64,000 nt of DNA from NCBI GenBank assembly GCA_963776675.1, contig CAVZNR010000032.1, positions 1 through 64,000 on the forward strand, written 5' to 3'. Positions 26,440 through 34,168 of this stretch are shown piece after piece. This stretch comes from Hyphomicrobium_A sp963776675. Lineage in GTDB: Bacteria > Pseudomonadota > Alphaproteobacteria > Rhizobiales > Hyphomicrobiaceae. The notes under the pieces were generated by a model. That model was not told the origin of the DNA. It did no database searches and saw nothing but the letters and a program-made list of their open reading frames with translations. A program made the position numbers and the translations under genes. Position 1 is the first letter of the stretch. Each line of letters starts with the position of its first letter.

Positions 26440-27618
26440 ATGAAGAAGCCCCAAATCGCCATGCTGGCGCTACTGGTCGTCTGCGCAACCACTCTGGCAA
26501 CGAACGCCTCGGCGGCGCCTGCGTCTTCAGGTTTGCGCACTGCCGCGGCCGATCGGGCCGTCATCAAGATCAGCGACAACTGCGAAACCGATGAAGAGGG
26601 GATCACCCATTGCTACGATCCCCCACCGCAGTATGAGCCGAAGAAGCCCTCTAAGACGCAACAGTTCTTGGAAGCGCTGCAGAGAGCCGCCGAGCAGGCG
26701 GCGGCCGAGAAGCGCGAGCGCGACAGGCAGCGGGCCATCCAGGCGGAAGAGAGACGGCGCGAGAAAGCAGCCGAAAAAGAGCGCAGACGCAGAGAGGCCA
26801 AGGCCGAGAAGGAGCGCCGGAGGAAAGAGGCCGCCGCCGAAAAGAAGCGCAAGCAGAAGCAGGCCGAAAAGGCCGAGCGCGACCGCAAGCGGCGCCAAGC
26901 CGATGCCGACAAGAAGGCCGAGGAAAAGGCTAAAGACGCTGCTGATGCCGCGAACGACGAGGGTACAGGCGACAAGGTCACCGCGGCGGGCCCGCCGCCA
27001 ACGTGCGAAGGAGACGCCTGCAAAGGTGGCAAGGTCGAAACGACCACGCTCGACGGCAACCCCGTCACGGTCGTCGTCGGTCCAACCGATGAATTCCCGC
27101 CGCCGTCCACGATCCCCGACTCGATCTGCGAGCTCAAGATCGGCAACACCACGATCTACTGCGATGGCTATCTGCCCGGCCTGCCGCCGACGCGCACGCA
27201 GTGCCGCGGCCGCACCGAGAATGGGTGCTATCTGAGGCCAGTCACCGTCGAGAGGCTGGACGGCGAAAGCGGGGAGGCCTGTATGCAGTTCTGCATCAAC
27301 AAACGGCCGCCGCCGCGGGACGTCACTGATGTCAAGCCGCCCAAGCAGCCCAAGAAGCCCGCTACCGTTGTCGTCAATGACCCAGGCAAGCCCGCGGTTC
27401 CGACGGGAACGGCAACAGTCTATCGCGAGCCCAAACGCCCGCAGACGCCAGCGGTGAAAACAGGCACGGCGACCCTGTACGTCTGGCCCAAGCCGCGAGC
27501 CACGCCGGCGGTCAAGACAGCAACCGCGGCGACGCGCGTCTGGCCCAAGCTGCCAGCCACGCCAGCGGTGAAGACCGCGATCGCGGCAAGGTATGTCGAG
27601 CCCAAGGTGGCGCAGTGA
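26440..27618 (+). CDS. secreted coiled-coil protein with C-terminal 19-residue repeats
   Basis: 392-aa exported protein. A strong ribosome site GGAGGAAATAAA precedes the ATG at 26440, which fixes the start. A signal peptide ends near TNASAAP. Residues ~75-175 form a highly charged Ala/Lys/Glu/Arg coiled coil (AEKERRRREAKAEKERRR...). A middle Cys-containing domain (~190-290, six or more Cys, e.g. CEGDACKGG, SICELKIGNTTIYCDG, ENGCYLRP) follows. The C-terminus has three and a half tandem repeats built on the pattern WPKxxATPAVKT. It is the third in a run of secreted proteins. No family is recognised. Confidence 0.75.
   Translation: MKKPQIAMLALLVVCATTLATNASAAPASSGLRTAAADRAVIKISDNCETDEEGITHCYDPPPQYEPKKPSKTQQFLEALQRAAEQAAAEKRERDRQRAIQAEERRREKAAEKERRRREAKAEKERRRKEAAAEKKRKQKQAEKAERDRKRRQADADKKAEEKAKDAADAANDEGTGDKVTAAGPPPTCEGDACKGGKVETTTLDGNPVTVVVGPTDEFPPPSTIPDSICELKIGNTTIYCDGYLPGLPPTRTQCRGRTENGCYLRPVTVERLDGESGEACMQFCINKRPPPRDVTDVKPPKQPKKPATVVVNDPGKPAVPTGTATVYREPKRPQTPAVKTGTATLYVWPKPRATPAVKTATAATRVWPKLPATPAVKTAIAARYVEPKVAQ
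27406..27615 (+). repeat. tandem 57-bp coding repeats
   Basis: Three full 57-bp units (27406-27462, 27463-27519, 27520-27576) and a partial fourth encode 19-residue repeats ending TPAVKT at the C-terminus of the secreted coiled-coil protein. Units differ at several codons, so the array is not freshly expanded. Pro/Lys/Ala-rich repeats of this sort often form extended surface stalks. Confidence 0.8.
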
Positions 27619-27893
27619 TCCATCGGCGCTCCTCGTGAAGCTCTGGTCGGCATGCAAGCGGAGCGGGGTCTGGCGGCGATATCTGTCCCGGCTTTAGATC
27701 CGGTCGCATACGCCGACTTCTGGCCTAATTCGGAAGAGCGCCTTTCGGCGGCTTCTGCGGGAAGAGCAGACTCGGCAAAGGCGGACCGAAGAGCTGCCTC
27801 CGGCCAGTGCGCCGACTTCCGCAATCTCGGCAAAGCAGACGTCGCAGGCGTGGCGCCCATGCGGCGGCCGATGTCCGCTCCGGGTCTTGGTCG
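27619..27893. other. non-coding stretch before IS1182, with a short dispersed-repeat fragment
   Basis: No gene is supported in ~275 bases. The sequence just before the IS1182 end (around 27871-27886, ATGTCCGCTCCGGGTC) resembles the start of the dispersed repeat found at 30842 and 43022. IS1182 may therefore have inserted into another copy. Confidence 0.4.
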
Positions 27894-29453
27894 TGTAAAA
27901 ACGCCGCCGGGGATGATGGCCCCGAGGTGATGGGCAGGTTTGGAACCGAAGTCACTGCCTCACGCCCCGATGGCGGCCAGTAGCGGCTTGACGCCCATGA
28001 TGTTCATGACGCGGGTCAGATTGTAGGCCAGCACGTGCAACGCCATCTCGGCGGCGACCTTGGGCAACGTCCTCATCAGGAAGTGCGTGGCGCCCATGCG
28101 GGCCTTGAGCGTTCCGAACGGATGCTCGACGGTCTCGCGCCGCCGGCGCATCGCCTGAGGATCGGCGTCGAGACGCGCCTGCACCGCTTCAAGGACATGC
28201 TCGTGCTCCCAGCGTGGGATGCGCCGCTCAGGAGCCGTTGTGCACTTCTTCTTCAGCGGGCAGCTGCCGCACGCCGTCGTCCAATAGCGACGCATCGCCT
28301 TGTCGCCCTCTTGCGTCGTCATGCGATAGGTCAGCGCCTGGCCCGCCGGGCAGATGTAGGCGTCCTGCGTCTCGACGTAGACGAAGTCCTGCTTGCCGAA
28401 GCGGCCTTCCGCCTTGGCGCCCGAGGTCATCGGCTTGGGCAGCGTCACCGTAATGCCGGCCTCCTGGCACGCGAGGATCTCGGGGCTGTTGAAGTAGCCG
28501 CGATCGGCAACGGCATCGAGGGCGTTGGTTCGCATCACGGCCTTCGCAGCCTTTCCGACACGCGCCAGCTGTGAGCGGTCCGATCCCGAGGTCGTCACCT
28601 CGTGCGTGACGATCAGATGGTTCTCGGTCTCGACGGCCACTTGAACGTTGTAGCCGACGACGCCCGAGCCGCGCCCGCTCGTTGCCATCGAGCGGCTGTC
28701 GGGATCGGTGAGCGAGATCTGCTGATCGGGTGAAGCCAGCATCTTCCTCTCGTAGGATTCGAGGCGCTTCATCTCTCCCTCGAGCCTCACCAGCTTCTCC
28801 TTGAGATGCTCTGCCTTGGCGACAAGCGCCTCCGTCGGCTCCTGCCGGTCGGCTGTCTCGAGCTGAGCGAGATAGCGTGCAACGCTCTCTTCCAGCTGTG
28901 CACGACGGCGCTCCACCTTGCCCTTCGTGAAGTTGCGGTCGCGGTTGTTGACCGCCTTGAACTTGCTGCCATCGATGGCGACGCTCGCCGTCGCGAGCAG
29001 TCCGAGCTCGCGGCACAGCTCGACGAAGCGTGCGCAGACCTGGCGTAGCCCGAGGCCGTTGTCCTTGCGGAAGTCGGCGATCGTCTTGTGGTCGGGCACC
29101 AGACGGCCCAAGAGCCAGAGAAGCTCCAGATTGCGTCCCGCTTCGCGCTCGAGCCGCCGGCTCGACTGCACCCGGTTGAGATAGCCGTAGATGTAGAGCT
29201 TCAGAAGCACCGAAGGGTGGAAGCCGGGGCGCCCCGTAGCGGCGGGCTCGACGCCGTCAAATCCAAGCTCGCGGAGATCGAGCGCATCGACGAAGGCGTC
29301 AATCGCGCGAACGGGGTTCTCCTCGTCGATCCAATCGTCAAGACACTCCGGCAGCAGCGTCGACTGCCCACGATCTGCTCCTTCGACGAACCGCTTCATG
29401 ATCACCCCCGAAGAATCATGAGGTGAGATCATAATCGGGCAGCTCTTTTCACA
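27894..29453 (-). mobile_element. IS1182-family insertion sequence
   Basis: Transposase gene with short flanks. Imperfect terminal inverted repeats are seen: TGTAAAAACGCCGCCGGGGA from 27894 and, on the other strand, TGTGAAAAGAGCTGCCCGAT from 29453. No clear target duplication was found. The right end lies within ~8 bp of the left repeat of the next IS (29461), so the two elements abut. Confidence 0.6.
27960..29399 (-). CDS. IS1182-family transposase
   Basis: 479-aa DDE transposase. An N-terminal DUF772-type region contains WIDEENPVRAIDAFVDALDL and GRPGFHPSVLLKLYIYGYLN. The DDE domain shows ASVAIDGSKFKAVNN, VVGYNVQVAVE, AVADRGYFNSPEIL and the C-terminal HPFGTLKARMGA. A Cys-cluster segment CGSCPLKKKC precedes the last acidic residue. 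The ATG at 29399 (MKRFVEGADRGQ) is used. Full length without stops, so it may be functional. Confidence 0.92.
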   Translation of the reverse strand: MKRFVEGADRGQSTLLPECLDDWIDEENPVRAIDAFVDALDLRELGFDGVEPAATGRPGFHPSVLLKLYIYGYLNRVQSSRRLEREAGRNLELLWLLGRLVPDHKTIADFRKDNGLGLRQVCARFVELCRELGLLATASVAIDGSKFKAVNNRDRNFTKGKVERRRAQLEESVARYLAQLETADRQEPTEALVAKAEHLKEKLVRLEGEMKRLESYERKMLASPDQQISLTDPDSRSMATSGRGSGVVGYNVQVAVETENHLIVTHEVTTSGSDRSQLARVGKAAKAVMRTNALDAVADRGYFNSPEILACQEAGITVTLPKPMTSGAKAEGRFGKQDFVYVETQDAYICPAGQALTYRMTTQEGDKAMRRYWTTACGSCPLKKKCTTAPERRIPRWEHEHVLEAVQARLDADPQAMRRRRETVEHPFGTLKARMGATHFLMRTLPKVAAEMALHVLAYNLTRVMNIMGVKPLLAAIGA

Positions 29454-29460
29454 CATGGGG

Positions 29461-30830
29461 TAATTCCGGGGATCGAGCCATACCGAGGCTCTGGGAATCA
29501 GCTCTCCAGGAATCGACGAGGCCCACCTCATGGGGTCTTGCAATCATGGAGGGCCACAATGGAGCACTATGTCGGACTGGACGTGTCGCTGAAGCTGACA
29601 GCGATCTGCATCGTCGATGGTGCAGGGAAGATCAAGCGCGAAGGTGTGGTTGCATCTAATCCGGAGGCTATCGCGGCATTCGTCAAGTCGCATGCGCCGC
29701 ATGTCGCACGGGTCGGGCTCGAGACGGGAGCAACAGCGACATGGCTCTGGACCGAGTTGAATAAGATCGGACTGCCCGTCATCTGCATCGATGCCCGGCA
29801 CGCGAAAGCAGCTCTGAAGATGCAGATCAACAAAAGCGACCGTAACGACGCCGTGGGCATCGCACGCATCATGCAGTGTGGATGGTACAAGGAGGTTCGC
29901 GTCAAAGATCTCGAAAGTCACGCGATCAAGGCGCTCCTCGTTAGCCGAGCTCTGCTCGTCAAGATCAAGCGAGATATCGAGAACCAGATCCGCGGTCTCC
30001 TCAAGAATCTCGGGCTCGTAATCGGCCGCGCAAAGATGAACGTGTTTGCCGTGCGTGCCGCGGAGCTGACCGAGGATCGGCCGGAACTCGCCGCTGTGGT
30101 AGAGCCGCTGCTCAAGGCTCGTGAGGCTGTCGAGCGGCAGATTGCGGACCTGGACCGCAAGGTGATGCGCCTGGCACGCAACAACGCTCAAGTGCGACGA
30201 TTCATGACCGCACCAGGTATCGGTCCGATCACTGCGCTTTGTTATCTCGCGACTATCGATACTCCAACGCGCTTCAAGCGGTCGCGAAGCGTCGGAGCCT
30301 ATGTCGGCTTGACAACCCGCCGCTATTCATCCGGTGAAGTCGACTGGACAGGACGGATTTCGAAATGCGGTGATGCAATGCTGCGAAGCTACCTCTACGA
30401 GGCGGCAGGCGTTATGCTGACACGCGTTGCGAAATGGTCCGCGCTCAAAGCCTGGGGCATGCGGGTCGCCAAGCGAACTGGGCTTCGCAAAGCCAAAGTC
30501 GCCGTGGCTCGAAAGCTCGCCGTCATTTTGCATCGCATGTGGGTCGACGGCGCCGAGTTCAAATGGTCATCTAAGGAGATTGCCGCTCAACCTGCATAAC
30601 AACGCCATCGAGTTCCCGCTTACCAGCGGGAGACGACGTCCCTGCCGGGACGGTGGCGGTGGTGAGATCGCCCCTGGCTTTGCGATGCTCAACAGAGCAA
30701 AGCGCGCTTCACACATTGATCCACCAGCGTCATCTTACGCCATCATGCGGAGGGCACGCCCCTACCGCGGAGAGAACCCTGGACCCGGCAAGGATGATCA
30801 GACGAGAGCTTGACCCCAGACCCGGAATTA
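29461..30830 (+). mobile_element. second IS110-family element, IS1111-like
   Basis: Delimited by a perfect 10-bp inverted repeat, TAATTCCGGG at 29461-29470 and CCCGGAATTA at 30821-30830. The layout equals that of the other IS110 element: ~90 bp before the transposase start and ~220 bp of non-coding DNA after its stop. Exact ends are probably a few bases outside. The sequence differs from the first element, so this is a separate IS type. Confidence 0.7.
29559..30599 (+). CDS. IS110-family transposase (second type)
   Basis: 346-aa recombinase. DEDD residues are in GLDVSLKLTAICIVD, VGLETGATATWLW and NKSDRNDAVGIARIM. The C-terminal domain shows APGIGPITALCYLATI and GAYVGLTTRRYSSGEVDWTG, with the catalytic Ser in YSSGE. 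The ATG at 29559 follows GGAGGG at good spacing. Intact. It is clearly different in sequence from the transposase at 23263-24294. Confidence 0.93.
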   Translation: MEHYVGLDVSLKLTAICIVDGAGKIKREGVVASNPEAIAAFVKSHAPHVARVGLETGATATWLWTELNKIGLPVICIDARHAKAALKMQINKSDRNDAVGIARIMQCGWYKEVRVKDLESHAIKALLVSRALLVKIKRDIENQIRGLLKNLGLVIGRAKMNVFAVRAAELTEDRPELAAVVEPLLKAREAVERQIADLDRKVMRLARNNAQVRRFMTAPGIGPITALCYLATIDTPTRFKRSRSVGAYVGLTTRRYSSGEVDWTGRISKCGDAMLRSYLYEAAGVMLTRVAKWSALKAWGMRVAKRTGLRKAKVAVARKLAVILHRMWVDGAEFKWSSKEIAAQPA

Positions 30831-30841
30831 GAGAACAGCCA

Positions 30842-30925
30842 GGGTCATGAGCCTCCGTCACAGCAGCGCCGGGACCTAGTCCGCTCTTCCCCAATGAGCA
30901 AAGTCACGCAACCCCGTCACATCGG
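30842..30925 (+). repeat. dispersed repeat, copy A
   Basis: About 85 bases similar to 43022-43103. Shared blocks are GGGTCATGAGC, TCCGTC, CTAGTCCGCT..TTCC, ATGAGC and GTCACGCA, in the same order and spacing apart from a 2-base gap. It begins right after the second IS110 element. No coding capacity is evident. Confidence 0.6.
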
Positions 30926-31029
30926 GCTCGGTAAGGCCAGGAGCAGTCGCACGTGAACGCCGCAAATGCGTCTCTTTTACTTTAGATAACGTGGCGTTCC
31001 TCAGATGATGAGTACGGGAGAGAAACCAA

Positions 31030-31395
31030 ATGCCCCGAATACTTCTCACATGCGCGGTCGTCTGCCTTACCCCGGTCGCGGCTTCCGCCGCTGATCCCAA
31101 GGTTGATAGCGCTATAAGCGCATTCCAGCAGGTCGGAAACGATCAAAGGCAGCTTAAGATATACTGCGAGATGTCGGATGTCGCGGAGCCTGAGGGTGAT
31201 GCGGAAGAACCCGCGGCCGCTGACAGCGAAAAGGAGGACCCCGCGGTTGAGGCCAAGATCGACGGCTACTTAAAGCAGCTTGGGCCCGATTTCGAAACAG
31301 CCTGGGACACCAGTGAAGAGACCGACGAAAACTCGGCAGACGGGAAGCGATTGAGCGCAGCACTTGATGCGCTCGAGGACAAATGTCCCGAGTAG
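31030..31395 (+). CDS. small secreted acidic protein of unknown function
   Basis: 121-aa exported protein. A signal peptide (LLTCAVVCLTPVAASAAD) is followed by a soluble chain with a strongly acidic middle (AEPEGDAEEPAAADSEKED). Two Cys (IYCEMSD and DKCPE) may pair. GGGAGAG precedes the ATG. No family recognised. It lies between the IS elements and the polyamino-acid synthetase locus, but ~1 kb from it and probably transcribed separately. Confidence 0.65.
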   Translation: MPRILLTCAVVCLTPVAASAADPKVDSAISAFQQVGNDQRQLKIYCEMSDVAEPEGDAEEPAAADSEKEDPAVEAKIDGYLKQLGPDFETAWDTSEETDENSADGKRLSAALDALEDKCPE

Positions 31396-32050
31396 AGAAA
31401 TAAACAGCGAGGGTGGCAGCCTCACCTGCGCAGGTTCGCTTCGGACCAGGAGCGGAGAGACCTGCGAACACACCGGCAATGTGTGGGGACTTGCGCAGTT
31501 GCCCCAAGTGGCAGGGGCTTGAGCCCACATCAAACGTTGCCACCCCTAACAGAGTGTGCGAGCCTCGGCACGTTGGCGTGCATTTGAACTCTCCCTGTGC
31601 AAGTCCTAGCACTCAAGTGTGAGACGCCATTCAACGGGTCGGCCTCCGAGCTTCGGGCTCCGGAGGCCGTTCCTTTGCAGAGAGTTCCTACGGGGCATCT
31701 CCGACGCAGAGGTCATGGAGGCTCCGGGCCCAGATCCCGGACGTGTCCACAACCGAGAGGGGGACGTGGTCGTGACCGTGCGTTCATTGCGGGTTCATCT
31801 GATAACGTTGACACTCACCTGGAGAGTGCTGGCTACCGGGGCGGCATCGCGCAGGAGGTTGTGCGTCAGCCCGCCTCTACGCCGTTCGTTAAATTGCATC
31901 GCAGCAGCATTGCGGGCGCCTTAAGCACAAGAAGCGTGCCTTGCTTGCGATCTCAGCACCCCTCCCCTATCCTGAATAGCAGGTCGTCGGAGGGGTACGC
32001 GTCGACGGCACTACGCCACCTCAAGAAGTGGCAAGGGAGGAGACATAGAC
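31396..32050. other. 655-bp non-coding leader before the polyamino-acid locus
   Basis: No gene is supported on either strand. It holds a terminator-like hairpin (31641-31668) and ends with the strong GGGAGGAG ribosome site of the 22-codon ORF at 32051. Any promoter for the following operon must lie here, probably after 31670; no clear -35/-10 pair was identified. Confidence 0.5.
31641..31668 (+). terminator. terminator-like hairpin
   Basis: GGCCTCCG (31641-31648) pairs with CGGAGGCC (31661-31668), extended inward by AGC/GCT with a small bulge and a TTCGG loop. GTTCCTTTG follows. The T-tract is weak, so termination is likely but not certain. It would separate upstream transcription from the biosynthetic operon. 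Confidence 0.4.
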
Positions 32051-32119
32051 ATGTACAAAGTATCGATGGTGAGAGAGCGCGCGCCTGACGATTTGCAGTC
32101 CGGCTTCCACCGGATCTGA
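32051..32119 (+). CDS. 22-aa leader or peptide ORF upstream of sbnA-like gene
   Basis: ATG at 32051 preceded by GGGAGGAG with 8-10 nt spacing, the best ribosome site in the locus. It encodes 22 residues beginning MYKVSMVRERAPDD and ending SGFHRI before TGA at 32117-32119. The sbnA-like ATG at 32127 starts 7 nt later and has no ribosome site of its own, so translation is probably coupled through this small ORF. Whether the peptide itself has a function is unknown. Confidence 0.45.
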   Translation: MYKVSMVRERAPDDLQSGFHRI

Positions 32120-32126
32120 CGTTTCC

Positions 32127-33095
32127 ATGATCGTCGATTCCCCCCTGGATATCATCTTCCGCGATCTGTTCTATCGCGTCCGTGGCTTCACCGGCCGCCA
32201 CGACCTCTTCCTGAAACTGGAGGGGTTCAACGTCACAGGCTCGATCAAAGTGAAGACGGCGATAGGTCTCATTGAGGATCTGGAGCACCGGGGCGTTGCC
32301 AAGCCCAATGAGACGGTCATCGTAGAATCCTCATCCGGAAATCTTGGCGTCGCGCTGAGCATGGTATGCGCCATCAAGGGCTACGAGTTCATCTGCGTGA
32401 CGGATTCCAACGCGACCCGCGCCAACATCAGAAGCATGAAACTTTACGGGGCAAAGGTTATCGTAGTCGATGACCGCAACTCCGACGGCGGCTTCCTCGG
32501 AAACCGGTTCAAGACCATAGACCACATACTGCAGTCCGAGCCGAACGCAGTCTGGGTCAATCAATACGACAACGTCGCCAACAAGAATGTCCATGCGGAG
32601 CAAACCGCGAATGAGATTGCGAAGGCATTCGAGAAAGTCGATTGGATTTTTATCGGAGCGGGAACCACCGGCACCCTTGGTGGGGTCTCCGAGCGGCTGC
32701 GTCAGGTGTTTCCAGAGATAAAGATCGTAGCTGTGGAGCCGGTGGGATCCGTTACATTCGGCGGCGCCCCGGGTAAGCGAAACATCCCCGGCATCGGTAC
32801 GAGCCTTAGGCCCAAGATCGCGGACTTCGCGAAGCCCGACAGAGTCGTGGCGGTCAAGGAGGAAAAGACAGTCGAAGCGTGTCTGTCCTTCGCTCGAAAT
32901 CATCACCTGCTGGTCGGGGGTAGCACCGGAACGGTTCTCGCCGCTATCCAGCAGCTCGCCGCAGAATTCTCCCCCGGTGAGACGATCGTCGCCATCTCAG
33001 CGGACCTGGGTGACAAATACCTGGATACGGTCTACGACCCTGATTGGGTGGAAAACGTCATTACACGTCCAGCCAAGACACTGGCGAAGACCTAA
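32127..33095 (+). CDS. sbnA: SbnA-like N-(2-amino-2-carboxyethyl)-L-glutamate synthase
   Basis: 322-aa fold-type II PLP enzyme of the cysteine synthase family, closest in pattern to SbnA. SbnA joins O-phospho-L-serine and L-glutamate to make ACEGA, the precursor of L-2,3-diaminopropionate. The PLP Lys is K41 in NVTGSIKVKTA. The phosphate/substrate loop is ESSSGNLG (67-74), and the glycine-rich PLP phosphate loop is GAGTTGTLGG. VEPVGSVTFGG and PGIGTS also match SbnA-type proteins. The N-terminus aligns with SbnA from ATG 32127. The next gene begins 11 nt downstream and encodes the partner dehydrogenase. Confidence 0.85.
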   Translation: MIVDSPLDIIFRDLFYRVRGFTGRHDLFLKLEGFNVTGSIKVKTAIGLIEDLEHRGVAKPNETVIVESSSGNLGVALSMVCAIKGYEFICVTDSNATRANIRSMKLYGAKVIVVDDRNSDGGFLGNRFKTIDHILQSEPNAVWVNQYDNVANKNVHAEQTANEIAKAFEKVDWIFIGAGTTGTLGGVSERLRQVFPEIKIVAVEPVGSVTFGGAPGKRNIPGIGTSLRPKIADFAKPDRVVAVKEEKTVEACLSFARNHHLLVGGSTGTVLAAIQQLAAEFSPGETIVAISADLGDKYLDTVYDPDWVENVITRPAKTLAKT

Positions 33096-33106
33096 GGGAA
33101 CCAATC

Positions 33107-34123
33107 GTGGTGGCCGCTCCGACGTTCTATGTTGTTTCCGGATCTACGGTTAAGGGAGTTATCGGCGACAATCGGGAATTGGTCTTCGACGCCGTGGAGA
33201 CGGCATACCGTCTTCATTCCGCGGGCTCGTCCATAAACCCGGACAGCTACTTTCTGCGCTATCCGGAGAAGCCGAGGAACCGAATCATCGCGTTGCCGGC
33301 CCATCTCGGCGGCGCCGTTTCCAAAAGCGGCATCAAATGGATCTCGAGTTTTCCGGACAATACCGCGGCAAACCTAGCCCGGGCCTCTGCTGTCCAAATT
33401 CTGAACAACTCGACGACGGGCTATCCCCTCGCATGCATTGAGGCGTCCCTCATCAGCGCGACACGCACCGCGGCGTCTGCGGCTCTGGCAGCCGAGCATC
33501 TCTCCCCGGACCGCTTTGCCGGATCGCTGTGCGTGGTCGGCACCGGCGTCATTTCTCGCACAACGGTCGAGTGGCTTAAGGTTCGCGGTTGGAAATTCAG
33601 TCAGATCAAACTGTATGACGTCAATCGCGGCGAGGCGGAGCGCTTCGGCAAGTGGCTTTACGACCAATACGAAGTGCAGGCGGACGTTCAAGACACCCTA
33701 GCGGATGCCGTATCCGGGTCGTCGTTGATCGTCTTTGCGACGACGGCGCTCGAGCCCTATGTCGCCGATGCAAAGCTGTTTGCACATGCGCCCACGGTGC
33801 TGCACTTGTCGTTGCGCGACATATGCGTGAACGTCATCCTTTCCTCCCAGAACATCGTGGACGATGTTGAGCATTGCCTGAAGGCGAGAACATCGGTTCA
33901 TTTGGCGGAGATGGAAACCGGCAACCGAAAGTTTATCTCTGGCACGTTGGTTGACGCATTGGAGAAGCGCTTCGTCCTCGATTTCGATCGGCCTCGAATC
34001 TTCTCTCCATTCGGGCTTGGGGTCCTCGATCTTGCGGTCGCCAGCTTCATTTTGGAGGCGGCAATTGCCTCCAAGGAAGCAATCGCCGTGCCGGACTTCT
34101 TCAGCAATTCCGTCAGATGGTAG
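33107..34123 (+). CDS. sbnB: SbnB-like 2,3-diaminopropionate biosynthesis dehydrogenase
   Basis: 338-aa protein of the ornithine cyclodeaminase/mu-crystallin family. SbnB oxidatively cleaves ACEGA with NAD+ to give L-2,3-diaminopropionate and 2-oxoglutarate. Visible are the substrate-binding FPDNTAANLARASA and YPLACIEASLISATRTAA, and the Rossmann loop LCVVGTGVISRTTVEWL. The start is GTG 33107, after AAGGGA; the frame extending upstream overlaps sbnA. With SbnA it forms a complete two-step Dap pathway. Confidence 0.85.
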   Translation: MVAAPTFYVVSGSTVKGVIGDNRELVFDAVETAYRLHSAGSSINPDSYFLRYPEKPRNRIIALPAHLGGAVSKSGIKWISSFPDNTAANLARASAVQILNNSTTGYPLACIEASLISATRTAASAALAAEHLSPDRFAGSLCVVGTGVISRTTVEWLKVRGWKFSQIKLYDVNRGEAERFGKWLYDQYEVQADVQDTLADAVSGSSLIVFATTALEPYVADAKLFAHAPTVLHLSLRDICVNVILSSQNIVDDVEHCLKARTSVHLAEMETGNRKFISGTLVDALEKRFVLDFDRPRIFSPFGLGVLDLAVASFILEAAIASKEAIAVPDFFSNSVRW

Positions 34124-34168
34124 GGGCCGTGCGGCTGTCGAGGTTTGTTACGTGAGGAGACGCTGGAA

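Noticed and set aside
27652..27930. Short plus- and minus-strand frames between the coiled-coil gene and IS1182
   Set aside because: No ribosome site or homology; the sequence runs into the IS1182 inverted repeat.
32127..33095. Plain cysteine synthase for the sbnA-like gene
   Set aside because: Adjacent sbnB-like gene and the SbnA-type segments around residues 205-225 favour the ACEGA synthase role, though biochemical proof is lacking.
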